64,000 nucleotides of DNA from Lolium rigidum (Eukaryota > Streptophyta > Magnoliopsida > Poales > Poaceae): the NCBI RefSeq assembly GCF_022539505.1, contig NC_061513.1, positions 181,938,017 to 182,002,016 of the forward strand. Direction: 5' to 3'. A program made the position numbers and the translations under genes. A model generated the notes under the pieces. That model was given only the letters and a program-made list of their open reading frames with translations, ran no database searches and was not told the DNA's origin. Positions 33,359 to 44,921 of the stretch are shown one piece after another. Numbering within the stretch: the stretch's first letter is position 1; each line of letters starts with the position of its first letter.

Positions 33359-35639
33359 TCGATTGACAATCGAGTGCGATAAAAGAACTTTCACGAACAC
33401 ATTTGTTCATATGATGTAAATATTCTCATGATATGGCAAGTACTTAAGCAGTTCATAATAAGATGCATGCAAATAAAATCATCTAATAGCTATGTCAATC
33501 ATGGAAAAGGTACCAACAAATTAATAATGAGCATCATGAATCATATCTATCAGCAGGATTGCAATGTTCATAGAATGATATGATAAAGTGGTATCTCGCT
33601 TGCCCGTAATTGTACAGCAAAACATAAATGCTTGGGCACCTTTGAGGTTCATGGGAAGACTGGAAATAGAGATTATCAAAGATAAAAGCATCAAAGTTAT
33701 ACCACAGTTAATCACATTTTGAGACAAGCATATTATACTAAGAATGACATTTATGCTCTCGAGAAAGTGCTCAAAGAAAGGATGGAGACTCAATGTAAAA
33801 GTAAAAGATTGACCCTTCGCAGAGGGAAGCAGGGATTAACATGTGCTAGAGCTTTTCATTTGTAAAACTGGAGTAAAATTATTTTGAGAGGTGTTTGTTG
33901 TTGTCAACGAATGATAGTGGGTACTCTAACTACCTCACCAACCAGACTTTCAAGAGCGGCTCCCATGAAGGACGTTATCTCTACCAGCAAGGTAAATCAT
34001 CCCTCTTCTCTTTTGTTTACACACGTACTTTAGTTTCATTATGGATGACACTCCCCCAACCTTTGCTTACACAAGCCATGGCTAACCGAATCCTCGGGTG
34101 CCTTCCATCAATCACATACCATGGAGGAGTGTCTATTTGCAATTTAAGTTGCTTACTTGATGAATCGGGGCAAAACATGTGAAGAGGATTATTAATGAAA
34201 GTTGATTAAAGGGAGTTGGGAACCCCGTTGCCGGCTCTTTTTGCAAAATTATTGGATAAGCGGATGTGCCACTAGTCCATTATGAAAGTCTGTCAAGAGT
34301 AAATGACAAGATTGAAAGATAAACACCACATATTTCCTCATGAGCTATGAAACATTAACACAAATTGAGAAGCATTTTGAAGGTTTAAAGGTAGCACATG
34401 AGAATTTACTTGGAATGGTTTGAAATGCCATGCTTAGGTATTTATGGTGGACACTCTGGAATAACTTGGTTTTCATGTGTTTGGAAGCACGAGCAGCGTT
34501 CCCGCTCAGTACAAGTGAAGGCTAGCAATAGACTGGGAAGCGACAATCAAGAGAGCAGTGACTGTCATAATCATGCTTGCGACAGAAATAAATTAACGGA
34601 GGCATAAAAGTGATACAAGGACTCTGAGGTAAAGTAAATCATCGAGGCTTAATTGACATTTTGTTCAGTCATATGCATGCGTGAGCATGTGCCAAGTTGA
34701 TTCAAGAGAATTATTCAGAGGAGGATACCACAATGTCATACCTATCCATGAATAAAGCAATGCAAGCAAATATTTATGACATGCTACTCATATTAATAAA
34801 TTGGAGCTAATCATGAGAGAACATGAACTACTAGACTTTCTTAAATGACATATACCTCACATGAACCAACTAAGCATGCTCACATGGATGAGTATATGTA
34901 CAAAAATGAAAACAAATAGAGTTCATACCAGCCTCTCACCACAATCAGATCGTCGAATATCGTCATTATTGCCTTTTCACTTGTGTAGCTTGAATAATAT
35001 GGAATGAAAACCATGCTCCAGCCACCGAAGACCAATGAACTCATAATGAACTTTACAAAACCAAAGAAGAACAGCAAATATTTTTGGTGTTTTCGAATTT
35101 GGAAGCAAGAACAAAAGGAAACAAGCAAACAAAGCAAAAAAAAAATTGGATTTTCTTATAGTAAACCAACGATAGTAAATAAAACAAGATAAAATCAAGA
35201 AACTAAAATGAACAAGTGGTGAAGAGAAACAACAGAAATATTTTTGGTCTTTTTGTGTTTTAGGAAAGAAACAAAGCAAGAACAAGAAAAGGAAAACTAA
35301 AAGAAACACAGAAAACCAAGATGGCAGAAATCTGCCAAAACTTGACAGCAGTACAGTAATCGATTTTTAAGAAATTCTTACGCTGCTCAGCTCGAAAAGT
35401 GTTCAACTAATGAAAGTTAGATAACAACCTGGGGAACATGCACAAAAATTGGCAGATTAAAATAACGTTCTGGCTGTGCGCACGAATTTTTTTAGTAACA
35501 GTCCAGAATCTGTTTTCAGGCAGCACTTCCCCAAATATCATCTTCCTCTCATTAGAAAACCACTCAAAGAAACTAAACAAGTATATACAAGTATCCAGCA
35601 ACCATAATATGCAAAGAATGAGTGATGCCGGTATACCTC
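33359..35639 (-). other. 3' non-coding region of E
   Basis: No coding sequence supported. The part next to the LTR (to ~34600) is related to 13568-14800 of B, including the shared motif (33786-33858) and GAGAGGTGTTTGTTGTTGTC. From ~34880 to 35360 it is A/T-rich with repeated AAATATTTTTGGT/TGTTTTC stretches, like the tail of Y. Confidence 0.7.
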
Positions 35640-35664
35640 CCCCAAGCTTAGGCTTTTGGCCTAA
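35640..35664 (-). promoter_or_regulatory. Internal PPT-like tract with hairpin after the Athila-type gene of E
   Basis: Element strand: perfect stem TTAGGC-CAAAA-GCCTAA (35648-35664) whose 3' arm runs into GCCTAAGCTTGGGGGAGG. This reproduces the hairpin-plus-CTAAGCTTGGGG layout found at the true PPT, ~2.3 kb away from it. Confidence 0.6.
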
Positions 35665-35671
35665 GTGGAGA

Positions 35672-36821
35672 TCAACCCCAGCGAGGGTCTGGGTTCCACG
35701 CCGGCGGATCATACATGGCGTAGTCATAATAAGGTCCCGACGCAGAAGAAAAACGTGGAGGCTCCTCATGCCCAACTTGTTGATGCGAAGAACTTGCTGC
35801 ATCGGATGATGAATCGAGGTGTTCCTCGGCCTCCTCCGTGTTGCCTCCTGCACGATGGCCTCCTCCCTCTATGTATGCATTAAGTGCACCTTCCGTGGTG
35901 ACCAATCCTCCCCGGAATCAAGGTTAAACAGAACAGGTGCGGGCAATCCTACTAATTTTTCAGTTTTCTTAGTTATTCTCCAAGATTTCTTGTAAAATGT
36001 TATTACGTAAGACAGGTTGCTCAAATTAGACGAATCGAAACAAATTCATGCTTAATCATGGAGACTATGTCAAGTTTCTCTATGGGGAGCTGAATATCAA
36101 GATGGTGAGGTTCTACACCATGCATAGCTAATAAGCGAGAGGCGATGAGACCTCCACAAATTCCTCCCTTCTCACGGTTAGTAGCAAGTCTATTGGCTAT
36201 CAAAGCACCCAAGTTGTAAGTCCTATCACCTTGTAATGCAGCAGCTAGAAAGGCTAAATCCTGGATAGATAACTTACTTCCATTCTTTCTAGCAAGAACG
36301 CACTTGGTGATGAAATAAGCAAAGTAATGAATAGCTGGGAATTGAATGCTACTGATTTTACCACCATCCTTTGAAAAGCTTCTTCCATGACAAATCATCT
36401 TGAAGAGGTCCAAGAACTCTTGCGGCGATCCCCTTATCTTCTCGCATGATCCCCATTGCGGCACTCTAATTGTTTGCACAAAAATCATTAAATGGCAGGT
36501 TGACAGTTTTATTATAAATTTTGTACCGAACCATGGGATTAGATCGCGACCAATTGAATTCAAAATCCTGCACTACAGACATAGTCAATATTGCATATTG
36601 GCATGGTTCACCAACAACAAAATCATCCAACCACCGCACGAGAGATTAGACTTTGAACATCTTGCAAGATTCTGCACTTCTCATAAAATCCACGCACGGG
36701 TAGTAAGCAGGGTATACTCCTTCTTCGCGGTGAACTCTCATAACCTGTTGAACCTCCAATTCTTGTTGGTTGAGTTGGTGCCTACTCCCTTCCATTTTCT
36801 GAAATTTTTCAACAAACAATA
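35672..36821 (-). pseudogene. Athila-type accessory gene of E, broken
   Basis: A plausible start at 36821 reads MEGSRHQLNQQELEVQQ. The central part (36021-36563) gives 180 residues with FAYFITKCVLARKNGSK, LAFLAAALQGDRTYNLGALIANRLA and HHLDIQLPIEKLD, matching the same region of the frame in Y. The C-terminal part (35672-35905, VTTEGALNAYIEGG to YDYAMYDPPAWNPD) is acidic, Ser-rich and Tyr/Pro/Trp-rich. Frames change between the segments, and an intron is possible between 36020 and 35905. The role of this protein in Athila elements is not established. Confidence 0.6.
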
Positions 36822-37665
36822 TAAAATTTGATTTGGTGACATATAATTGAGGAAACTACCATAGGAACTTGCTAGAGTACTAATCATGCATCAAACTAGT
36901 TTCTACCACTTAGAACAAGCATGCAAGCTCACTAAACATGTTACCTACAGCAGCAAAATATTCAAGATATACTCCACCAAACAAAATTCTACTTGGATAA
37001 TCGGAGGAGTCACATACCGGAGAGCAAATGTGCCAAATTTCGGACGAAATCTGGGCTGAGCAAAGAGATCGAGAAATCTGGAGCTCTTGAGCAAAAACGC
37101 GAGTGAGAGGACCTGGTGCGAGTTTTTCGGGAGAGAGAAGAGAGTGGGAGGAAGAGATGATGAAGTGGGGCAAGGAGGGGCCCACACACCGGGGTGGCGC
37201 GCCCCCTTGCGCGGCCGCGCCGGCTCTGTGGGGTGCCACCCAGGGTGCCCCACTGGTCATCCCCAGGTGTTCCCAGGTGCCTCGTCGAAAAGTTGGACCA
37301 ATGGTATAATTTTTGTGAATTTTTGAAAACTTTGAAAAATGCACATTTCTGGGTGTCAAAATTATTATTTCTGGGAAGGAAAATTTTGAAATCTCTAATT
37401 AACTAAAGAACTTTGCAAAACAAAAGTGCTACAGCAAGTAGATCAAGTGGAGGGAGAAAGAGATGTTGTTTAATTCCTCTATGCATATAAAATGAATTTG
37501 TTAACAAGATTGATCAAGTCTTGCCACCAAATAAATTTTACATAGCATATGAAGAAATAAACCTCAAATCAATCATGTTACCTTGTATTGTATTGATATG
37601 GATCCAATCACAAGAGTTTGATATTCTTCTTTAGGCTCATATATTGGACAATCAATAGTTCCCAC
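36822..37665 (-). other. Non-coding leader of the Athila-type gene of E, with GC-rich stretch
   Basis: No coding sequence. ~37165-37270 is GC-rich (GGTGGCGCGCCCCC, GCGGCCGCGCCGG) and resembles the GC-rich part of the LTRs and the leader at ~16025-16095 of B. 37380-37665 is AT-rich and ends at the LINE poly-A tail. Confidence 0.55.
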
Positions 37666-39795
37666 TTTTTTTTTTTTTGAAACGGGCAAAAAATCCTTTG
37701 CCTTATATTAATATAGGAGAAGCAAACAAGGGGATGGCAAGAGCCATAAAAGAAAAAGAGAAGGTAGGAAAAGAAAAACCCGCCCGGAAAGGAACAAAAC
37801 AAAACACGGTCAGCCTAAAAGCTCCGCCAGGTTCTTCGCGCCGGCAAGGACCCAATCCTTTCCTTCTCCCCTGATCTTCTCCATGACAATCGAGGGCAAG
37901 GAAGATTTGTTGTTGAAGACTCTCTCATTTCTCTCTTTCCAAATCTCTCAGCTGATAAGCATGATTGCGAGTTCGTAGACCTTTGGGAGAGGAGGTGGGG
38001 GTTTTAGCGATAGCATGCCAATAGTCTATCACTTTAGATCTTCCCGCACCGAGGCGGCGGATAAGGTCCGGACAATCCAGCCAGGAAGCCGCGGCATTCC
38101 AAATTCTCTTAGAGAAGCGGCATTCGAAGAGCAAGTGCCGAGCTGTTTCGGGAGAGCATCCGCATAGTTGGCAAGTAGGTTGATGTGGCCAACCTCGTTT
38201 GGCAAGGCGGTCGGCGAGTCCAGAGGCGGTTTTGTACCGCAAGCCACGCGAAGAAACGGCATTTTGGTGGGGCCCAAGTCTTCCAAACGATGTTACCAAA
38301 GGAGCAAGGCAAAGCGGACAAAAGCCGGGCTTTGTATGCAGAGCTGGCCGTATAGCACCCATTGGGAGTCAGCGTCCAAACTATGGAGTCTTCAGTGTCT
38401 GGAGATAGTTGGACATCCGAAAGAAGATCCCAAAGACGAACGTATTGCTCTATATGCTCGACGGTGAAAGCCTCAACCGAAATGTCAGACACCCAGTTAT
38501 ATCCTTCAAGGGCGTCTCGGACAGTCCTATTTTTCCTCTTAGAAGCCACATATATAAGAGGGGCCAGGTCTTTAGGTGGGGTGCCATTTAGCCAGGAAGA
38601 AGACCGAGAAGAAGGCTTTTGCGCCATCGCCGATAGTGACTCGTAGTAGCAGCATTAAAGAGGTCCAAATCCGAAGCATCAGCTGGTGTTTCTGAACCCA
38701 CCCACGGCTTATCTGGGGCAGTCCATTCGTACCAAAGCCAGCGGAGCCTTAGGGCACGAGAGAATTTCTCCAAATCCAGGATCCCAAGACCGCCAAGTTC
38801 CTTGGGTCGGCACACTTTTGCCGGTTGACCTTACACTTCCCTCCGCCGATTGCCTCCTTACATGCCCAAAGCATGCCTCGGCCGATCTTTGCGAAGGCCT
38901 TAAGAACGCCCTTGTCTGCCTTCAAGGCCGTCAACAGGAAGATTGGCATAGAGGAGAGCACCGACTTAACCAGAGCGGTACAACCAGCGCGGTTGAGGAA
39001 TCTGCCTTTCCAAGGGTTCAGACGTGCAACCGCTTTGTCGATGTAGGGTTGAAGATCTGCCCGCTTGAGCCGTCCAAGAGAAATAGGCAGACCTAAATAT
39101 TTTATGGGGAAGGAGGCCATGGCTGCTGGGAAGTTTGTCAGTATTTCATCTAGGTCGATGCTAGCACATTGAATGGGGGTGATGGAGCTCTTCGCCACAT
39201 TGGTCATCAAACCAGTAACCTCCCCAAACTGTTGAAGGACGCTTGCAAGCCCAGCAAGATCATGCACTGTAGGAGTCAGGAAGATGACCGCGTCATCGGC
39301 ATATAACGAAATTCGAGGGCCCCTCAGATTGCCCGGCATAGCATGAAGAAGCCCAGAAGCCGTAGCCTTCTCTAATATTCTCTGAAGCGGGTCTATGGCA
39401 ATGTCAAAAAGAAGAGGCGAGAGGGGGTCTCCTTGCCTGAGGCCGCGACCATGAGGAATTTCCTTTCCCGGAAATCCATTAAGTAAGACCCGTGAGGATG
39501 CCGTGGAGAAGAGGGTCGTCAAAAGAGCACGCCATCTCTGGGGAAAGCCGAGACGTTGTAAGAGATCCAAAATATAATCCCAACGAACCGAGTCAAACGC
39601 CTTGGCGATGTCCAACTTGATGAGAAGAGATGGGACCTTGCTGCGGTGAAGCTTGCGGGCAGTGTTTCTGACGTACATGAAGTTGTCATGAATAGTTCTG
39701 GACTTTATGAAAGCGCTTTGACAGCGAGAAACAATCTCATTCATCTTCGGGCTGAGGCGACGAGCCATAGCTTTCGCAATGATCTTCGGGCATTA
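37666..39795 (-). mobile_element. 5'-truncated L1-type LINE
   Basis: The 3' end is a 13-nt poly-A on the minus strand (T-run 37666-37678) preceded by AGGCAAAGGATTTTTTGCCC, a common plant L1 3' end. The 5' end is lost within RT, where PKIIAKAMARRL joins the E protease near 39795. No target duplication is evident when the two flanks are compared. It lies on the same strand as E. Confidence 0.88.
37925..39795 (-). pseudogene. LINE ORF2 fragment: reverse transcriptase and zinc-binding domain
   Basis: Residues from 39795 downward show the L1-type RT: QSAFIKSRTIHDN, LDIAKAFDSVRWDYI (motif A), GLRQGDPLSPLLFDI (motif B), SLYADDAVIFL with the YADD active site (~39290-39305), and LGLPISLGRLKRADLQP. 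It continues through RWLWYEWTAPDKPW (38588-38815) to the reverse-transcriptase zinc-binding region: FGNIVWKTWAPPKCRFFAWLA and CQLCGCSPETARHLLFEC (38109-38362). Frames change at ~38825, ~38620 and ~38280. The endonuclease is missing, so the copy is dead. Confidence 0.88.
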
Positions 39796-40454
39796 GAAAT
39801 TGTATTAACTCCACATGCCTTCTCAATCCTCTTGGGAAAATAAACGGTATGCTCCTTGTCATCGACATTGAAAGTAACTTTTCCTTTATTGCAATCAATA
39901 ACAGCCCCTGCGGTGTTAAGAAAAGGTCTCCCAAGAATAATAGACATATTATCATCTTCAGGCATTTCCAACACAACAAAATCGGTTAATATCAAGCGAT
40001 TATTAGTAACTTGAACAGGAACATCCTCACATATACCAACGGGAATAGCAGTAGATTTATCAGCCATTTGCAAAGATATATCAGTCGGTATCAACTTATC
40101 TAAATAGAGTCTCTTATAAAGAGAGAGAGGCATAACACTAACACCTGCTCCCAAATCACATAGAGCAGTTCTAACATAATTATTCTTAATAGAACAAGGA
40201 ATAGTCAGAATACCTGGGTCGCCAAGCTTCTTTGGAACCTTACCATTAAAAGAGTAATTCGCAAGCATAGTGGAAATCTCCTCATTAGGTATTTTCCTTT
40301 TGTTAGAGACAATATCTTTCATATACTTTGAATAAGGAGGCAATTTGATAGCATCAGTCAAATGTATTTGCAGGAATAAAGGTTTCATCCAATCGCAAAA
40401 TTTATTGTAGTGTTCTTCTTCCTTTGATTTTAGTTTCTTAGCAGGAAAAGGCAT
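39796..40454 (-). pseudogene. Aspartic protease of element E
   Basis: Starts within MPFPAKKLKSKEEEHYN and includes a conserved pre-protease helix (FCDWMKPLFLQIHLTDAIKLPPYSKYMKDI). The active site is RTALCDLGAGVSVMPLSLYKR, then LQMADKSTAIPVGICEDVPV, and SIILGRPFLNTAGAVIDC. As in A the triad is D-L-G. The frame runs to YFPKRIEKACGVNTIS, then enters LINE sequence. The domain itself has no internal stop. Confidence 0.85.
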
Positions 40455-42347
40455 TTGCTTTTGAACCCAAGGTTCCCTTTCACTACCATGTTTCTTAGCA
40501 ATAAAATCTTCTTTAGTATACTTTTTATTTTTAGCATGCTTTTCGAGTTCTTCTTCAACCTCTTCTTTATCGAAGCATCATTCTTATCATTATCTTTATC
40601 ATGTTCATTACCACTTTCGGTTTCAGCATCAGAAATAGAAATACTATTAGGATCATTAACGGGCTCGGAAGGATTCTACAACAGTTTTATGTTTCTTTTT
40701 CTTTTTCTTAGATGGAGCACTAGTTTCAGTTCGTTGAGAATCTTGTTCAATTCTTTTGGGATGCCCTTCAGGATATAGAGGATCCTGGGTAGAAACACCG
40801 CCTCTAGTTGTTACTTCATAAGCATGTTTTTCTTTAGAATTATCTTTTTAACAAGTCATTTTGCACTTTAGTGAGTTGATCAATTTGAGTTTGAACCATT
40901 TGAAAATGTTTAACAAGCATCTTAACATCATTGGAGGTTCTCTCCACAATACCATGCAATTCACCAATAGCTCGAGAATTTTCCATTAAATGATTCTCTA
41001 CTCTCATATTAAAATTACTTTGCTTAACAATATAATTATCAAACTCATCTAAGCATTGAGCGGGAGGTTTTGAATATGGAATATCTTCTCTAGTAAAGCG
41101 TTCAAGAGAGTGTACCTCAATCTTGGATGAAGGGGAGTGATCTTACATGAATCTTCTATGGGAGGTAAATTCTTCACGTCTTCGGATTTAATACCCTTCT
41201 CTTTAAGAGATTTCTTGGCTTCCATCATATCTTCATCATTTAATTTAATCATACCCCTCTTCTTCGATATTGGTGTCGGGGTTGGTTCGGGTGTAGACCA
41301 ATCATCATGATTCCGGCCTATTCTCGCCAATAATTCTTCAGCGTCGTCTGGAGTTCTTTTCCTGAAAACACAACCAGCACAACTATCCAGGTATGCCCTA
41401 GACTCAATGGTTAGTCCACTATAAAAATATATCAAGTAAATCATACTTTTCCAAATCATGGTCAGGCCGAGCTCTAATGAGAGAGCAAAATCTAGCCCAA
41501 GCCTCAGGCAATTTCTCTCCATCTTCCTGATCAAAATTATAAATTCTCTGCAAAGCAATATGTTGAGCACTAGCGGGAAAGTATTTCCGGAAGAAAACAT
41601 CAAGCAATTCTTTTGGACTATTAATAGAATCAGGTGGCAAACTATTATACCAAGTTTTAGCATCATCCTTTAATGAGAAAGGGAAAATTTTAGCAACGAA
41701 ATAAGTATGCTTCTTAACATCATCAGAAAACAAGCTACTAAGAGTAGATAGCTCAATCATGTGTTCTACAGCACTTTCTTTTTCAGTACCACAAAAAGGT
41801 GTTTTCTCCACAATAGATATATGAGACAAATCAAGAGAAAAATCATAATCCGTATCCTTAATGTTTATAGGAGATGTGGCAAATTTAGTGTCAGGAGACA
41901 GTTTATATCTAACAGTATGTTGTGCAAGAAACTTTTAAATTTTTCTTGCATCAGTAGTAGCATTGCATTTATCAATAAAATCATCATCAAGTTCTACATA
42001 ATCCTCATCAAGATCATCACTAGAGTATTCAACAGACTCAGGTGAATTAACGAGTGTAGCAACATTTTCATTAGGAGTTTCGAGCATTTTCAATTTGTCT
42101 AGACCTAGCAATTGTAGCATCTAGAAAAGATCCCAATCAACCACTATCATCAAGCACAACAGAAGCATCATCAATATTATAAGAATTTTCAGATCTAGCG
42201 AAGTACCAGACATGTGAAGCATGTGGTGGTGAAACAAGTTTATCAATCACGAGATGGTGAATCAAGAGCGAGCAGAGGTACTCGAGTTGTACCTTTTCTT
42301 GTAGTAGATGGTAATATGGCGACTTTAGGATCGCGAGGTTTACCCAT
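40455..42347 (-). pseudogene. Gag of element E, broken
   Basis: A likely start at 42347 reads MGKPRDPKVAILPSTTRKG, ~60 nt after the primer site. An acidic segment follows (SSDDLDEDYVELDDDFID, 41935-42120). The gag core (41419-41829) shows FVAKIFPFSLKDDAKTWYNSLPPDS, FFRKYFPASAQHIALQRIYNF and EKLPEAWARFCSLI. After a break it resumes with LTIESRAYLDSCAGCVF and DDAEELLARIGRNHDDW, then Lys-rich and coiled-coil segments (~41040-40860). At least four frame breaks. It is clearly different from the gag of A and of B. Confidence 0.78.
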
Positions 42348-42405
42348 GATGGAGAATTTGCAGCGAACAATATCAATCCAAGTGAACTTCCAAATAAAGC
42401 TATGC

Positions 42406-42423
42406 TCCCCGGCAACGGCGCCA
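42406..42423 (-). other. Primer-binding site of E (tRNA-Asp type)
   Basis: Plus strand TCCCCGGCAACGGCGCCA, a perfect complement site, 11 nt from the LTR start at 42435. Confidence 0.92.
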
Positions 42424-42434
42424 GAAAATAGTCT

Positions 42435-43842
42435 TGATGACCCACAAGTATAGGGGATCGCAACGGTCTTCGAGGGAAGTAAAACCCAATTTATTGATTC
42501 GACACAAGGGGAGACAAAGAATACTTGAAAGCCTTAACAGCGGAGTTGTCAATTCAGCTGCACACTGGAAACAGACTTGCTCGCAAGAGTTTATCGATAG
42601 TAACGAGTTTTATAGCGAGTAGCGATAGTGAAATAACGACGAGCAGAAGTAACAAAGACAGCGGTAGTGATTATAGTAAACAGCGAGGATTAAAATACTG
42701 TAGGCACGGGGATGGATGAACGGGCGTTGCATGGATGAGAGAAACTCATGTAACAATCAAAGCGAGGGCATTTGCGAGATAATAATAAAATGGTATCCAA
42801 GTACTAATCAATCAATAGGCATGTGTTCCATATATAGTCGTACGTGCTCGCAATGAGAAACTTGCACAACATCTTTTGTCCTACCAGCCGGTGGCAGCCG
42901 GGCCTCTAGGGAATATACTGGAAATTAAGGCACTCCTTTTAATAGAGCACCGGAGCAAAGCATTAACACTCCTTGAACACATGTGATCCTCATATCACTG
43001 CCATCCCCTTCGGTTGTCCCAATTTCTGTCACTTTGGGGCCTCGGGTTCCGGACAGCAATACGTGTATACAACTTGCAGATAAGATCATAAAGCAATGAA
43101 TATCATAATGAATTGATAACATGTTCAGATCTGAGATCATGGCACTCGGGCCCTCGCGACAAGCATTAAGCATAACAAGTTGCAACAATATCATAAAAGT
43201 ACCAATTACGGACACTAGGCACTATGCCCTAACAATCTTATGCTATTACATGACCAATCTCATCCAATCCCTACCATCCCCTTCAGCCTACAGCGGGGGA
43301 ATTACTCACACCTAGATGGGGGAAACATGGCTGGTCGATGGAGAGGCGTCGGTGATGATGATGGCGATGATCTCCTCCAATTCCCCGTCCCGGCGGAGTG
43401 CCAGAACGGAGTTTCTGGTCCCGAGACGGAGTTTCGCAACGGTGGCGGCGTACTGGATGGTTTCTGGCGATTTCGACTTACTCCCGTGCGTTTTTAGGTC
43501 GAAGGCAATAAGTAGTCCGAAGGAGGGCGTCGGGGGCCAGCCGAGGCCGCCACACACTAGGGTCGCGCGCCCCCCTCCTGGGCCGCGCCGGCCTAGCGTG
43601 TGGGGCCCTCGGGCCCCCACCTGGCTTGCCCTTCTAGCTCCGTCAGTATTCTGGGAAAATAGGACCTTTCGCATAAATTCCGAAGATTTTCCTGAAAGTT
43701 GGATTTCTGCACAAAAATGAGACACCAGAGCAGTTCTGCTGAAAACAGCGTTAGTCCGTGTTAGTTGCATCCAAAATACACAAATTAGAGGCAAAACAAT
43801 AGCAAAAGTGTTCGGGAAAGTAGATACGTTTTGGACGTATCA
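42435..43842 (-). repeat. 5' LTR of E
   Basis: 1408 bp, co-linear with 31915-33318. Several of the differences are at CAG/CTG, for example GGCGGAG versus AGCGGAG and GTAACGGT versus GTAACGAGT. Followed by TTGTG at 43843. Confidence 0.9.
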
Positions 43843-44883
43843 TTGTGTTACTCTGAATTACTCTCCTATTGGAATCACTAATCATGTAGTGGCTACAAAA
43901 GCTCCGCTCAAAGTTCATCAAGTACTTGACAAACACCACTCATAGGGATATCCTCATTAAATCATAATCCAAGACAATACCGTTGCAATTTAGACCGAGT
44001 ACTAACATAGCATACACACTGTCAACAATAGCTATGAAAGGGGGAATAGATCACTTCAATACTATCATAGTAATAGTTAACTTCATAATCCACAAGAGAT
44101 TACAATCATAGCCTATGCCAAGTACTACATGATGCACACACTGTCAACTTTACATCATGGAGGAGGAATAGACTACTTTAATAACATCACTAGAGTAGCA
44201 CATAGATTAATAGTGATACAAAGCTCATGATCACATAAAGATCACACCATGGGAGAGAGAGATGAACCACATAGCTACCGGTAGAGCCCTCAGCCTCGGG
44301 GAGAACTACTCCCTCCTCATCATGGGAGACGACAACAGCGATGAAGATGGCGATGGAGTCGATGGAGATGGCTCCGGGGGCAATTCCCCGTCCCGGCGGC
44401 GTGCCGGAACAGAGACTTCTGTCCCCCGAAACTTGTCTTCGCGATGGCGGCTACGGAACTCTTCGTGGAATATCGTCGATTGTTTTAGGGTTTTCGCGAT
44501 GGACAGAATATATAGGCGAAAGGGCGGAGTCGGAGGAGCCAGGGGGTGGCCTCCCCACCTGGTGGCGCGGCCAGGGAGGGGCCCACGCCCAGGTATGGTG
44601 TGGGGCCCCCTTGGCCGCCCTCCGGCACTTCTCTGGCTCTCTGGGTCCGTCTCGGTAAAATAGAAGGTTTGGCTTTGGTTTCGTCCAATTCCGAGAATAT
44701 TTCCTGTGTAGGATTTCTGAAACCAAAAACAGCAGAAAACAGGAACTGGTGCTTCGGCATCTTGTTAATAGGTTAGTGCCGGAAAATGCATCAAAATGAT
44801 GTAAAGTGTATATAAAACATGTGAGTATTGTCATATAACTAGCATGGAACATAAGAAATTATAGATACGTTTGAGACGTATCA
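43843..44883 (-). repeat. 3' LTR of D, segment 3 of 3
   Basis: Resumes after E with TTGTGTTACTCTG and runs to ...GAGACGTATCA at 44883. Co-linear with 48849-49891. GC-rich stretch ~44545-44640. The three segments together are ~1466 bp against 1472 bp in the intact LTR. Confidence 0.9.
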
Positions 44884-44921
44884 AGCATCCCAAGCTTAGT
44901 TCCTACTCGCCCTCGAGTAGG
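44884..44921 (-). promoter_or_regulatory. Polypurine tract of D with adjacent 8-bp stem-loop
   Basis: Element strand: CCTACTCG-AGGG-CGAGTAGG (44902-44921), then AACTAAGCTTGGGATGCT and the LTR. Identical hairpin to A; one G fewer in the tract. Confidence 0.85.

Larger units (their letters stand above)
31915..43842 (-). mobile_element. Element E: pol-less LTR retrotransposon with Athila-type gene, hosting a LINE
   Basis: Flanked by TTGTG (31910-31914 and 43843-43847); the empty site is at 48849-48853 in the intact D LTR. LTRs 31915-33318 and 42435-43842. On the minus strand: primer site, gag, protease, then a LINE insertion, a non-coding stretch, a GC-rich leader, an Athila-type gene, and a 3' non-coding region related to that of B. 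No RT or integrase is seen; either the family lacks them or they were lost at the LINE junction. Confidence 0.87.

Noticed and set aside
39741..40454. Protease-LINE fusion protein (the E frame continues 18 residues into LINE sequence).
   Set aside because: A chance read-through at the insertion junction; the LINE RT is in another frame.
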